Shown piece after piece: positions 43,255 to 52,519 of a DNA stretch of 64,000 bases (the stretch's first letter is position 1; every line of letters begins with the position of its first letter). Source of the stretch: Stappia indica (GTDB lineage Bacteria > Pseudomonadota > Alphaproteobacteria > Rhizobiales > Stappiaceae); contig NZ_MBQE01000004.1 of assembly GCF_001696535.1 (NCBI RefSeq), forward strand, positions 1 to 64,000, written 5' to 3'. Position numbers and translations under genes: made by a program. Under the pieces are notes generated by a model. That model saw only the letters and a program-made list of their open reading frames with translations, searched no databases and was not told the DNA's origin.

Positions 43255-44189
43255 TGTCGCAGTCCGTCAGCAAGGTCATCATCACCTGCGCCGTCACCGG
43301 CTCGATCCACACGCCGTCAATGTCGCCGCATCTGCCGGTGACGCCGGAGGAGATCGTCTCCTCCGCCCTGGGTGCGGCCGAAGCCGGAGCCGCGGTGCTG
43401 CACCTCCACGCCCGCGATCCGCAGACCGGCCGGCCGGACCAGCGGCCGGAGGCGTTCCGGCCGCTGGTCCAGGTGCTGAAGCAGCGCACGGACGCGGTGC
43501 TCAACTTGACGAGCGGCGGCGCCCCGACCATGACCATCGAGGAGCGCATCCGCCCCTCGACCGAGCTCAAGCCGGAGCTCGCCTCGCTCAACATGGGCTC
43601 GATGAATTTCGGCCTCTATCCCATGCTGGAGCGCTTCCGCGACTTCCGCCACGACTGGGAGGAGCCGTATCTGGCCGGCAGCCGCGACCTGATCTTCCGC
43701 AACACCTTCGCGGACATCGAGTATGCGCTGAAGACCTGCGCCGGCAACGGCACCCGCTTCGAGTTCGAGTGCTACGATATCGGCCACCTCTACAACCTGG
43801 CGCATTTCGCGGACCGGGGCCTGGTGGAGCCGCCCTTCTTCGTCCAGAGCGTCTTCGGCATTCTCGGCGGCATCGGCAATCACCCGGAAGACGTCCAGCA
43901 CATGCGCCGCACGGCCGACCGGTTGTTCGGCGGCGACTATCGCTGGTCGGTGCTCGGCGCGGGGCGGAACCAGATGCGGATCGCCGCCCTGGCCGCCGCG
44001 CAGGGCGGAAACGTGCGCGTCGGCCTTGAAGACAATCTGTGGGCCGGCAAGGGGCGTCTCTCCGTTTCCAATGCCGAGCAGGTGGCGACCGTGCGCGGGA
44101 TCATCGAGGGGCTGGGCCTCCAGGTGGCATCGCCCGACGAGGCGCGGGAGATCCTGGCGCTGAAGGGCGCCGACAGGACCGGCTTCTGA
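43254..44189 (+). CDS. Beta-keto acid cleavage enzyme (BKACE, DUF849)
   Basis: 311 aa. Metal-binding HLHARDPQTGRPDQRPEAF (about residues 49-67) is the BKACE hallmark, with later NMGSMNFG and EFECYDIGHLYNLAHF blocks. Members, including 3-keto-5-aminohexanoate cleavage enzyme, react a beta-keto acid with acetyl-CoA to give acetoacetate and a new CoA thioester. In this operon it may remove a beta-keto acid fragment or regenerate CoA thioesters. Substrate cannot be told from sequence. Confidence 0.9.
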   Translation: MSQSVSKVIITCAVTGSIHTPSMSPHLPVTPEEIVSSALGAAEAGAAVLHLHARDPQTGRPDQRPEAFRPLVQVLKQRTDAVLNLTSGGAPTMTIEERIRPSTELKPELASLNMGSMNFGLYPMLERFRDFRHDWEEPYLAGSRDLIFRNTFADIEYALKTCAGNGTRFEFECYDIGHLYNLAHFADRGLVEPPFFVQSVFGILGGIGNHPEDVQHMRRTADRLFGGDYRWSVLGAGRNQMRIAALAAAQGGNVRVGLEDNLWAGKGRLSVSNAEQVATVRGIIEGLGLQVASPDEAREILALKGADRTGF

Positions 44190-44211
44190 AGATCACGAGG
44201 GAGGAATGGCA

Positions 44212-44994
44212 ATGAGCGCAGACAGCACGCGCAAGGTGGCGCTGGTCACCGGCGGCAGCCAGGGTATCGGCCGGGCCATCGGCCTTCGCCTTGCGCAGGA
44301 CGGCTGGGCGGTCGCCGTGGTGGCGATGGACACGCCCGAGCTGGCCGCCACGACGGCGGAGATCGACGCCCTGTCGCAGGCGCGCGGCTATGCGGCGGAC
44401 CTTTCTGCGGCCGAAGGCATTCCGGCGCTGGTCGGCAAGGTCGCCGCCGACTTCGGCCGCCTCGACCTCGTCGTCAATTGCGCCGGCGCCACCCGTCGCG
44501 GCGGGCTCGCCGATCTGGCCGACGAGGACTGGCGGCACGGTTTTTCCGTCAAGTTCTTCGGCACGGTGGCTGTGACCCGGGCCGCCTGGCCGCATCTGGT
44601 CGCGAGCGGCGGCTCCGTCGTCACCATTGCCGGTGCGCTCGGCCATACGCCGAGCGCGGATTCGCTGATCGGCGGCGCCATCTGCTCGGCCTTGATCAAT
44701 TTCTGCAAGGCGCTGGCCGAAACCGGCCGCCGCGACGGGGTACGGGTCAACTCGATCAACCCCGGCTGGATCGACACCGGGCGGCTCGACAGCATGCTGG
44801 AGCAGAAGGCCGTGCGCGACGGCCATGGCGACCCGGAGCGGGCCGGTCGCGAGTTCGTCGACGAACTGAAGATCCTGCGCTTCGGCCAGCCGTGCGACGT
44901 GGCCGAGCTCGTCGCCTATCTGTCCGACGGGCGCGGCTCCTTCATCCACGGCGCCTCCATCGACATCGACGGTGGCCTGACCAAGGGCGTGTGA
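44212..44994 (+). CDS. SDR-family protein lacking the canonical Ser-Tyr-Lys triad
   Basis: 260 aa from the ATG at 44212 with GGAGG eight bases upstream. The cofactor motif VTGGSQGIGRA and NCAG are intact and the C-terminus (GASIDIDGGLTKGV) is normal. The active-site segment, however, reads GGAICSALINFCKALA where classical SDRs have YxASK: Tyr is Gly and Lys is Cys, and the Ser position (VVTIAGALGH) is not Ser. It should bind NAD(P), but catalysis would need other residues. Last gene of the operon. Confidence 0.87.
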   Translation: MSADSTRKVALVTGGSQGIGRAIGLRLAQDGWAVAVVAMDTPELAATTAEIDALSQARGYAADLSAAEGIPALVGKVAADFGRLDLVVNCAGATRRGGLADLADEDWRHGFSVKFFGTVAVTRAAWPHLVASGGSVVTIAGALGHTPSADSLIGGAICSALINFCKALAETGRRDGVRVNSINPGWIDTGRLDSMLEQKAVRDGHGDPERAGREFVDELKILRFGQPCDVAELVAYLSDGRGSFIHGASIDIDGGLTKGV

Positions 44995-45020
44995 GCGGTT
45001 CGCGCCTCTGCGAAAAGAAG

Positions 45021-45054
45021 AAAGACCCGGGGCACCGCCGTGCTCCGGGTCTTT
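45021..45054. terminator. Intrinsic-type hairpin between convergent operons
   Basis: AAGACCCGGGGCAC and GTGCTCCGGGTCTT pair over 14 bp with one wobble around a five-base loop, followed by TTTCGCATTCG. It separates the end of the SDR gene from the end of the leftward aldehyde dehydrogenase gene and probably serves both. Confidence 0.8.
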
Positions 45055-45088
45055 CGCATTCGTCTTTCCATTTCTCTCGGGGCCGCCG

Positions 45089-46516
45089 TCAGGCGATGAA
45101 TTCGGAGACGTATTTGGTGGTCATATAGGCGGCAACGCCCTCGCTGCCGCCTTCCGACCCGTTGCCGCTCTGGCGCACGCCGCCGAACGGGGTTTCCGGC
45201 AGCGAGATCTGCGGCGTGTTGATCCCAAGCATGCCGACAGACAGGCCCTGCTCGACGAAGCGCGCCCGTGCCGGGGAGCGCGTGTAGCAATAGCCGGCCA
45301 GCCCGTAGGGCAGGGCATTCGCGGCCGCCATCATCTCTTCCGGCTCGTCGAAGGCGATCAGCGCGGCGACCGGGCCGAAGGGCTCTTCCCGCAGGATCCT
45401 TGCCTCGTCCGGCAGCTCCGCGAGCAGCGTCGGCTGGTGGAAGTTGCCCGGCCCCTGCAGCCGCTCGCCGCCGCACAGAATGCGCGCGCCGCAGCCGCGT
45501 GCATCCTCCACCATCGCCTCGATGCGGGCGAGCTGCCGGCGCGAGGCGAGCGGCCCCATCTCGGTTTCCGGCGCCAGTCCGTCGCCGAGCCGCAGCGCCG
45601 TCGCGCGTCTCGCCAGTGCATCGGCGAAGGCGTCGTGCACCTTGCGCTGCACGAAAAGCCGGGTCGGCGAGTTGCAGACCTGACCTGCATTGCGGAACTT
45701 GCTGCGCACGACGATCTCCGCCGTCGCCTCCACATCGACATCGTCGAAGACGATGGTCGGCGCGTGGCCGCCGAGCTCCAGCGTGGTCTTCAGCACCGCA
45801 TCGGCCGCCAGCCGGCCGATGGTCCGCCCGGTTTGCGTACCGCCGGTGAAGGACACCTTGGCGATGCCGGGCGCGCGCAGCAGCGTCTCCACCAGCTCGG
45901 CGTTGGAGCCGAACAGCAGGCTCGCCGCCTCCGCCGGCAACCCACCCTCGATCAGCGCGCGGATCACCGCGACGGCCGCGCCCGGCGTCTGCTTGTGGCC
46001 GACCAGGATCGCGCTGCATCCCGCCGCCAGACATTCGCCCAGCTTGCGCGCCACGAACAGCACCGGCACGTTCCACGAAGGGATGAGCACGCATACGCCG
46101 ACGGGCTCGTGCAGCACGCTCTGGCGGAAGCGCGGATCGCGCGGCGGGATCAGCCGGCCGTATTGCCGTTCGCCTTCGCCGGCCGACCAGTCCAGGATGT
46201 CGGCCGATACGGCCACCTCGACGCGTGCCTCGGACAGCGGCTTGCCCTGTTCGCGCACCATCTGCCGGGCGATCTCCTCCGCGTCCCGCCGCAGGGCGGC
46301 GGCACCGCGCCGCAGCACCGCGCCGCGCTCGGCTGCGGACACACGCCGCCACAGGGCGAAACCGCGCCGGGCCGCGTCCAGCGCCTCGGAAATCTCGTCG
46401 GCGCTCGCGTGCGGCACGCGGCCGATCTCGGTGTTGTCGGCCGGGTTGAGGACAGGCGTCGACGGGGCGCCCGGCGTGCTGCGCCAGGTGCCTGCGATGA
46501 ACTGCGCAGGGGTCAT
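45089..46516 (-). CDS. Aldehyde dehydrogenase
   Basis: 475 aa, full ALDH superfamily. NAD site around SFTGGTQTGRTIG, catalytic Glu in LELGGHAP (about residue 250), nucleophile Cys in RNAGQVCNSPTR (about residue 285). It oxidises an aldehyde to the acid, possibly the product of the GMC oxidoreductase. It is co-transcribed with the SMP-30 gene upstream (11 bp apart). Confidence 0.93.
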   Translation of the reverse strand: MTPAQFIAGTWRSTPGAPSTPVLNPADNTEIGRVPHASADEISEALDAARRGFALWRRVSAAERGAVLRRGAAALRRDAEEIARQMVREQGKPLSEARVEVAVSADILDWSAGEGERQYGRLIPPRDPRFRQSVLHEPVGVCVLIPSWNVPVLFVARKLGECLAAGCSAILVGHKQTPGAAVAVIRALIEGGLPAEAASLLFGSNAELVETLLRAPGIAKVSFTGGTQTGRTIGRLAADAVLKTTLELGGHAPTIVFDDVDVEATAEIVVRSKFRNAGQVCNSPTRLFVQRKVHDAFADALARRATALRLGDGLAPETEMGPLASRRQLARIEAMVEDARGCGARILCGGERLQGPGNFHQPTLLAELPDEARILREEPFGPVAALIAFDEPEEMMAAANALPYGLAGYCYTRSPARARFVEQGLSVGMLGINTPQISLPETPFGGVRQSGNGSEGGSEGVAAYMTTKYVSEFIA

Positions 46517-46527
46517 GATCGGGTCTT

Positions 46528-47415
46528 TCAGCTGGCCAGCCAGTGGACGGGAGGGCGGCCGGCAACCGGCGCGCGAAAGCGGGCGAGGCGGGTCTGGCCG
46601 AGCCCGCCCACATAGACGGTCCGCAGGTCCTCGCCGGCAAAGGTGAGGCTGGACGGATGGTCGAGAATGTCGCCCTCGGGGTCTTCGAAGACGAGCAGCG
46701 CGCAGCCGTCGGGCTGCAGGACATAAAGCCGGTTGCGGGTGATCTCGGTCACCCACAGGTTGCCGGCGCTGTCGAAGCGGATGCCGTCGACCAGCGCGCC
46801 GGGAAAGATCGGGTCCGGGCCGAAGACCTCCGGCTCGCCGAGGCTGCCGTCCGCGCGGATCCGTGCCCGCGAGATCCGCCCGCCGCGCGTTTCGGCCATG
46901 TAGAGGTAGTGGCCGTGATTGTCGACGCGCACCTCGTTGGTGAACAGCAGGCCGTCTGCGACGATGCGGGCCCCGCGCTCGTCGAGCAGGATCACGTAGC
47001 CGTCCGGGATATCCTCCTCCAGCGCCAGCAGATGGTTCTCCAGCCGCGAGGACACGGAGAGCCAGGTTCGCCGCCAGCGGTCGCGGCCGACGAAATTCGC
47101 CGCCCCCACCGGATGCCCGTCGATCCGGTCGAAAAACAGCTCATGGCTGCCGTCGCGCGCCACGCGGAAGAATTTCCGCAAGGCGATGTTGGCCAGCAGG
47201 ATACTGCCGTTCGTGTCCATCGCCATGCCGTTGGGCTTGCCGCCCATGGTGCCCAGCAGGCGCTGCGCGCCATCGGGACGGATATGGGTCACAGCGCCGC
47301 GATTGTCGGACACCCAAAGGTCGCCGCTCGCTTCCGCCAGGATGCACTCGGGCCGGCTGAGCCCTTCGCCGGTGAAGCCGAAATCTGCGCGTCGCAACTC
47401 GAAACCGTTGAGCAT
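46528..47415 (-). CDS. SMP-30/gluconolactonase-family protein
   Basis: 295 aa six-bladed beta-propeller. Metal-ligand and propeller motifs include GPECILAEASGD-like start (RPECILAEASGDLWVSDNRG), GKPNGMAMDTNGSILLAN, FTNEVRVDNHGHYLYMAET and DGIRFDSAGNLWV. Such proteins hydrolyse lactones or organophosphates with a divalent metal. First gene of its operon; a perfect operator copy lies about 15 bp before its start. Confidence 0.9.
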   Translation of the reverse strand: MLNGFELRRADFGFTGEGLSRPECILAEASGDLWVSDNRGAVTHIRPDGAQRLLGTMGGKPNGMAMDTNGSILLANIALRKFFRVARDGSHELFFDRIDGHPVGAANFVGRDRWRRTWLSVSSRLENHLLALEEDIPDGYVILLDERGARIVADGLLFTNEVRVDNHGHYLYMAETRGGRISRARIRADGSLGEPEVFGPDPIFPGALVDGIRFDSAGNLWVTEITRNRLYVLQPDGCALLVFEDPEGDILDHPSSLTFAGEDLRTVYVGGLGQTRLARFRAPVAGRPPVHWLAS

Positions 47416-47428
47416 CGCCGTCTCTTTT

Positions 47429-47468
47429 AGGTCTGACCTTTAAAATGGTTTTTTCACAGACCATAAAA
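47429..47468. promoter_or_regulatory. Double GGTCTGA operator upstream of the SMP-30/ALDH operon
   Basis: AGGTCTGACCTTTAAAATGG (47430-47449) is the most symmetric copy of the regulon motif (GGTCTGACC), and an inverted second copy ACAGACCATAAAA lies at 47457-47469. Both sit just upstream of the leftward SMP-30 gene and would cover its promoter. Confidence 0.7.
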
Positions 47469-47475
47469 GTTTGCA

Positions 47476-47490
47476 ACGGGAAATTCCCGT
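47476..47490. terminator. Small palindrome, possible terminator of the SecY-like gene
   Basis: ACGGGAAATTCCCGT is a perfect seven-base-arm dyad 31 bp past the stop of the leftward SecY-like gene. On the minus strand it is followed by a short T-containing stretch. Weak evidence. Confidence 0.35.
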
Positions 47491-47521
47491 GAACGACCTC
47501 CGCTTTCTCGGTGATCCTGAC

Positions 47522-48655
47522 CTAACGGGCGGCCGTGGCAGGGGCGGTCGCCGGCCGCAGCAGCTCGGCCAGCACCAGCACGCTTGCCACCACCACCAGG
47601 ACCGGCGTCGCCCCGAAGGCGGCGGGCAGCATGTAGAACGAGCGGACCAGCACCGCACCGAGCACCAGCGCCATCTGCAACGCGGCGATGGTGGCGACCG
47701 GCATGGCCTCCAGTCCCCGGGCGGCGTCCGCCGGCCGCACCGGCACGCGCAGATAGGCCGTCAGGAACAGCGGCACCAGCAGCGCCGTCAGTACGAAATG
47801 CGCCGCATAGAGCGGCCAGCCCAGGGCGCGGACCCCGTCCGGCAGCACCCACCACACCAGCAGGACCAGATAGCCCGCCGCGGTGTTGGCGAGAACCGGC
47901 GGCCACAGCAGCAGGGTCAGCCAGGCGGACGGTGCCGCGCCCGTCTGTCGCGCCGTCGTCTGCAAGCCTCTGGCGACGATGATTGCCGCGGCCGTTGCCG
48001 CCACGACGAAGGCGAGGGGGACCAGCAGGTCCATCGGCAGGCCGGATTGCAGGAACATGCCGGTGCGATACTGCGAGAAGATCATCTCGAGTTCCGACGG
48101 CAGGCTGGCGATCATCGGAAAGACCATCAGCAGCAGGATGCCCTGGCCCGGCCCCGGCAGGCGGAGCCGTCCGGCCAGCCAGATCAGCACCGCGGTCGCC
48201 CCGCAATAGGCGGCAAGGCTGGCGACCACTCCGCCGGTGGACAGGTCCCGCAGCAACTGGCCTGTCTGCATGGCGTGCAGCGCGCCGGCGCCCTGCGCCA
48301 GCGTCATCAGCAGGGCGATCAGGCCGGTGATGGCGACCAGCACCTGGGCGTTGCGGGCCGAGGCGGCCTGCCAGCGCGCCAGCGGCGGGATCATCAGGCG
48401 GGCGATCTCCACATGGGCGATGGCCACCACCAGCGGGCCGGTCCACAGGGCGAAGATCGAGGCCATCCGGATCGAGCTGCCGCCGGTGAAGCCGTCGTGG
48501 TAGTCGAGCCGCTCCGCATCCACCCCGGGAATCGGGATCCACAGTCCGATCAGATAGATGGCCAGCGCGGCGGCAAGCGGCCACAGCACCGGCCAGAGCG
48601 TCCGGGACGGCGGGGTGGCGGAGGGGGAGGGCGGGGCAGGCGAGATCTCGCTCAT
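47522..48655 (-). CDS. Divergent SecY-family membrane protein
   Basis: 377 aa, about ten hydrophobic segments. Several stretches match SecY in order: LIGLWIPIPGVDAERL, GGSSIRMASIFALW, AVLIWLAGRLRLPGPGQGIL followed by FPMIASLPSEL, and AFGATPVLVVVASVLVLAEL near the C-terminus. The long cytoplasmic loops that contact SecA and ribosomes in true SecY, including the conserved Arg loop, are shortened or missing. It is therefore unlikely to replace the housekeeping translocon. It may export or insert a dedicated substrate, or have another channel role. It lies 135 bp after the SRPBCC gene, last in the Tm-1-like operon. Confidence 0.65.
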   Translation of the reverse strand: MSEISPAPPSPSATPPSRTLWPVLWPLAAALAIYLIGLWIPIPGVDAERLDYHDGFTGGSSIRMASIFALWTGPLVVAIAHVEIARLMIPPLARWQAASARNAQVLVAITGLIALLMTLAQGAGALHAMQTGQLLRDLSTGGVVASLAAYCGATAVLIWLAGRLRLPGPGQGILLLMVFPMIASLPSELEMIFSQYRTGMFLQSGLPMDLLVPLAFVVAATAAAIIVARGLQTTARQTGAAPSAWLTLLLWPPVLANTAAGYLVLLVWWVLPDGVRALGWPLYAAHFVLTALLVPLFLTAYLRVPVRPADAARGLEAMPVATIAALQMALVLGAVLVRSFYMLPAAFGATPVLVVVASVLVLAELLRPATAPATAAR

Positions 48656-48736
48656 CGCGATCCTGTGTGCGGACGGGGCCTTTGCAGGGTGCTTGCGCCC
48701 GTTCTCGGGCGCAATCCTAGCGGTCCGCTTGCCGCC

Positions 48737-48796
48737 CCTGCAAGGGGGGCGGGTGCGCCCTCAGTTCCTGCAAGGGGGGCGGGTGCCCCCTCAGGC
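48737..48796. repeat. Two tandem 30-bp GC-rich repeats
   Basis: The unit beginning CCTGCAAGGGGGGCGGGTGC occurs at 48737 and again at 48767 with only a few differences. The second copy runs into the stop codon of the SRPBCC gene. Each unit can form a G/C-rich hairpin, so it may weaken transcription into the SecY-like gene; otherwise it is a local duplication. Confidence 0.7.
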
Positions 48797-49711
48797 AGCC
48801 CCGCCGCCCAGTCGCGCCTCCAGCGTGTCGAACGCCTTCTGGAAGACGTTGCCATGCACGTTCGGGATCAGCTCCAGATCGTCCTGCGGCGAGGCGGTCC
48901 AGTCGGCGGTCCACACCGCGAAGGTGTGATCCCGGTCGGTGACCGGATAGAGCCGGGCGCCGGCATGGTAGTTCAGCCAGGGCATCGGGCTTTTCAGGAT
49001 GCGGTAGCGGAAGGCCCGCTCCGTGTCGGAGAGGTAGGTGAGCTGTTCCCACAAGGCGCCGTCGCCAAACAGGAAGTCGCGCACCCCCGACACCTTGTCG
49101 GAGCGGGCGCCCTCCAGCATGTGCATCTTGGTGATGTCCTCGTGCCAGCCGCCCATGCCGGCAAAGTCGCGCATCTTCGCCCAGACCCGGTCGACCGGCG
49201 CGGTGATGGTGCTGGAGGTGAACACCTTGGCCGGCCGCAGGCCCTGCCAGCGCTCGGCGCCGTCCGGCGCGCCCGCGCCCGAAATCTTCTTGGCGAGCGC
49301 GGCAAGCCCGGCGGCGAAGACGTCGCGCGAGACAATCTCGGTAAAGCGCCCGGCATCTTCCGGCTTCTCGTCGAAACTCGCCCACCACTGGACATAGGTC
49401 CGCCCGGTGCTGGTCTCGGGGATCAGCTCCATCCCGGCGACATAGTTCTCCACCGGAAAGGCCGGCGTCACGAAGTTGTAGGTGAAGCTGTAGCGGCTGT
49501 CGTCGAGCGACAGCAGCCGCTCGCGCACGAAGGTGCCGTCGGAAAGCGTGAAGGCGCGCACGCAGCCGACCACGTCGGCGGCGAGCCCGTCTTCGATCTC
49601 GCTCTTCACGATCCCCGGATTCCAGTCCGGCAAGCCGTTGAAGTCGCGCACGCATGCCCACACCGCCTCGACCGGCGCATCGATCATGGTGCTTGCGAAA
49701 GCCCTGGCCAT
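48791..49711 (-). CDS. Two-domain SRPBCC (START/polyketide-cyclase-like) protein
   Basis: 306 aa from the ATG at 49711 with GGAGG upstream. Two SRPBCC domains in tandem: residues 1-150 (ASTMIDAPVEAVWACVRDFNGLPDWNPGI) and 160-306 (SSTITAPVDRVWAKMRDFAGMGGWHEDI). The fold has a deep hydrophobic cavity for aromatic, lipid or polyketide ligands. Its place after the Tm-1-like pair suggests it binds or converts the compound they act on. No clear catalytic residue is visible. Confidence 0.88.
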   Translation of the reverse strand: MARAFASTMIDAPVEAVWACVRDFNGLPDWNPGIVKSEIEDGLAADVVGCVRAFTLSDGTFVRERLLSLDDSRYSFTYNFVTPAFPVENYVAGMELIPETSTGRTYVQWWASFDEKPEDAGRFTEIVSRDVFAAGLAALAKKISGAGAPDGAERWQGLRPAKVFTSSTITAPVDRVWAKMRDFAGMGGWHEDITKMHMLEGARSDKVSGVRDFLFGDGALWEQLTYLSDTERAFRYRILKSPMPWLNYHAGARLYPVTDRDHTFAVWTADWTASPQDDLELIPNVHGNVFQKAFDTLEARLGGGAA

Positions 49712-49726
49712 GGATGGTCCTCCCAA

Positions 49727-50593
49727 TCAGAAGCTGAGTTGCTTGAAGCGCCGGGTCTGGTCGATCAACGCGGTTTCCGCCGGCAGCCGCTCCATCGAGC
49801 TGGCCCCGTAGAAGCCGTTGCAGCCCGGCGTGTTGCGCAGGACGTATTCGGCGTCCTCGGGGTTGGCGATCGGCCCGCCATGGCACATCACTAGAATGTC
49901 CGGGCGCACGCTGCGCGCCGCCTCCGCCCAGGCGCCGATGTCGCGCACGCAGTCCTCCAGCGTGCGCGCGGTCTCCGCGCCGATGGAGCCGCCGGTGGTC
50001 AGGCCCATATGTGCGACCAGGATGTCGGCGCCGGCCTCGGCCATGGCGATGGCCTCCTCGGAGGAGAAGACATAGGGCGTCGTCAGCATGTCCTTTTCGG
50101 CGGCCAGCCGGATCATCTCCACCTCGTGGTAGAAGCCCATGCCGGTCTCCTCCAGGTTCTGGCGGAACATCCCGTCGATCAGCCCGACGGTCGGAAAGTT
50201 CTGCACCCCGGCGAAGCCCAGCGCCTTCAGCCGGTCGAGATGGTCATGCATGATCACGAAGGGATCGGTGCCGTTGACCCCGGCCAGCACCGGCGTGTGG
50301 GTGACGACGGGCAGCACCTCGCGCGCCATGTCGAGCACGATCTCGTTGGCATTGCCATAGGCGAGAACCCCGGCCAGCGAGCCGCGCCCGGCCATGCGAT
50401 AGCGGCCGGAATTGTAGATGACGATGAGGTCGATGCCGCCGGCCTCCTCGCATTTCGCCGAAAGGCCGGTGCCGGCGCCGCCGCCGATGATCGGGACGCG
50501 GCGCTTCGCCATGTCCTGGAACCGGTCCAGCAGCTCGCGGCGCGTCGGCCGGGCGGTGCGCGAAGGGGTCTTGGGGGTGGGTGCTTCGTTCAT
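49727..50593 (-). CDS. Phosphoenolpyruvate-hydrolase-family TIM-barrel protein (Tm-1 C-terminal type)
   Basis: 288 aa. [36 protein letters not shown]-like start (residues 37-72), [16 protein letters not shown] (127-142), [15 protein letters not shown] and [16 protein letters not shown] mark the PEP-hydrolase/Tm-1-like TIM barrel. In plants and fungi this barrel is fused behind the UPF0261 domain in one Tm-1 protein; here the two are adjacent genes overlapping by four bases. The reaction is not established for the family. Homologous domains recur at 56853 and in the regulator at 57558. Confidence 0.88.
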   Translation of the reverse strand: MNEAPTPKTPSRTARPTRRELLDRFQDMAKRRVPIIGGGAGTGLSAKCEEAGGIDLIVIYNSGRYRMAGRGSLAGVLAYGNANEIVLDMAREVLPVVTHTPVLAGVNGTDPFVIMHDHLDRLKALGFAGVQNFPTVGLIDGMFRQNLEETGMGFYHEVEMIRLAAEKDMLTTPYVFSSEEAIAMAEAGADILVAHMGLTTGGSIGAETARTLEDCVRDIGAWAEAARSVRPDILVMCHGGPIANPEDAEYVLRNTPGCNGFYGASSMERLPAETALIDQTRRFKQLSF

Positions 50594-51789
50594 GACGCGA
50601 TCTTTCGGAATTCGGCGACCGCCGCATCGGCGAAGGCCGGATCGTTGATGTTGAAGGGCAGTTCGATCAGTTGGCGCCTGGGGGTGGTGACCAGGGTCTC
50701 GCGGATGGCGGCGAACAGCGCCGCATCGGCCTCCGGGTCGTGGAAGGGCATGCCGGGGGCGTCGATGGCCGAGACGCCGCCGAGCGGCAGCAGGAAGCGC
50801 ACCTCGCCCTCGCAGCGGTTCAGCCGTTCGGCGATCCAGCGGCCGATCTCCGCGTTCTCCTGCGCCGTGGTGCGCATCAAGGTCACCTGCGGATTGTGGA
50901 CATAGAGGTTGCGGTCCCGGTACTTCTCCGGAACCGTCTCCAGCGCGCCGAAATTCACCATGTCGACCGCCCCGACCGAGCCGACATAGGGCAGGCGGGT
51001 ACGCGCCACCGCGCCGAAGCGGTCCTGCGTGCAGGGAAACACTCCGCCCATCAACAGGTCGGGCACTTCGGTCGTGGTGGTGTCGATCATGCCGGCGAGC
51101 AGGCCGGATTCCGCCAGCTTCTCCATCGACTGGCCGCCGGTGCCGGTGGCGTGGAAGACGTAGCACTCGTAGGTGTCGTCCAGCCGCTCGCGCAGTTGGT
51201 CGACGCAGGTCGTGGTGACGCCGAACATGGTCATGCCGACGCCCGGCAGGTCGCCGCTCGCCTTCGGCGCCTGCCACTGCGCCATGCCGGCAACGGCATG
51301 GGCGGCATTGGCGATGATCTGCCGGCTGATGGCGTTGAGCCCGGCGACATCGGTCACCGAATACATCATGGCGATGTCGGTCGGCCCGACATAGGGCGCC
51401 ACGTTGCTGGAGGCGACGGTGGAGACCATCAGCTTCGGCACGCCGACCGGCAGCGCCCGCATCGCCTGCGTCACCAGCGCCGTGTTGCCCGACCCGCCAA
51501 GGCCGAGCACCGCGCCGATATCCTGCCGGGCGGTGAGCCAGAGGGTCAGCGCCTCGGCCATCGCGCCGACGGCCGCGCCCCGGTCGGTGCCGCCGAGCAC
51601 GGCGTCCACCCCGCCCGGATGCTGTGCGGCGACCTCGCGGGCGGGCACGTCGGCCACGTCCGTCTCGCCGCGGGTTCCCACATCCACCAGCACCGCGTCG
51701 ACACCGGCGGCCCGGATCAGCGACCTGGCATAGGCCAGCTCCTCCGCCTTGGTGTCGCAGGTACCGACAACATAGACCGTCTTGGCCAT
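50590..51789 (-). CDS. Tm-1-like ATP-binding/UPF0261 family protein
   Basis: 399 aa. The N-terminus [65 protein letters not shown] and MSVTD-like DVAGLN blocks are diagnostic of UPF0261. The Tm-1 relative binds a viral replicase and ATP; the bacterial role is unknown. The gene lies between the ABC importer genes and the TIM-barrel partner, in the leftward operon. Confidence 0.88.
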   Translation of the reverse strand: MAKTVYVVGTCDTKAEELAYARSLIRAAGVDAVLVDVGTRGETDVADVPAREVAAQHPGGVDAVLGGTDRGAAVGAMAEALTLWLTARQDIGAVLGLGGSGNTALVTQAMRALPVGVPKLMVSTVASSNVAPYVGPTDIAMMYSVTDVAGLNAISRQIIANAAHAVAGMAQWQAPKASGDLPGVGMTMFGVTTTCVDQLRERLDDTYECYVFHATGTGGQSMEKLAESGLLAGMIDTTTTEVPDLLMGGVFPCTQDRFGAVARTRLPYVGSVGAVDMVNFGALETVPEKYRDRNLYVHNPQVTLMRTTAQENAEIGRWIAERLNRCEGEVRFLLPLGGVSAIDAPGMPFHDPEADAALFAAIRETLVTTPRRQLIELPFNINDPAFADAAVAEFRKIAS

Positions 51790-51808
51790 GCAGGTTTTCT
51801 CCCGTTCT

Positions 51809-52518
<710 letters not shown>

Positions 52519-52519
<1 letters not shown>

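Noticed and set aside
47522-48655. A housekeeping secY gene
   Set aside because: No ribosomal-protein neighbours, shortened cytoplasmic loops and weak overall identity; treated as a divergent paralogue.
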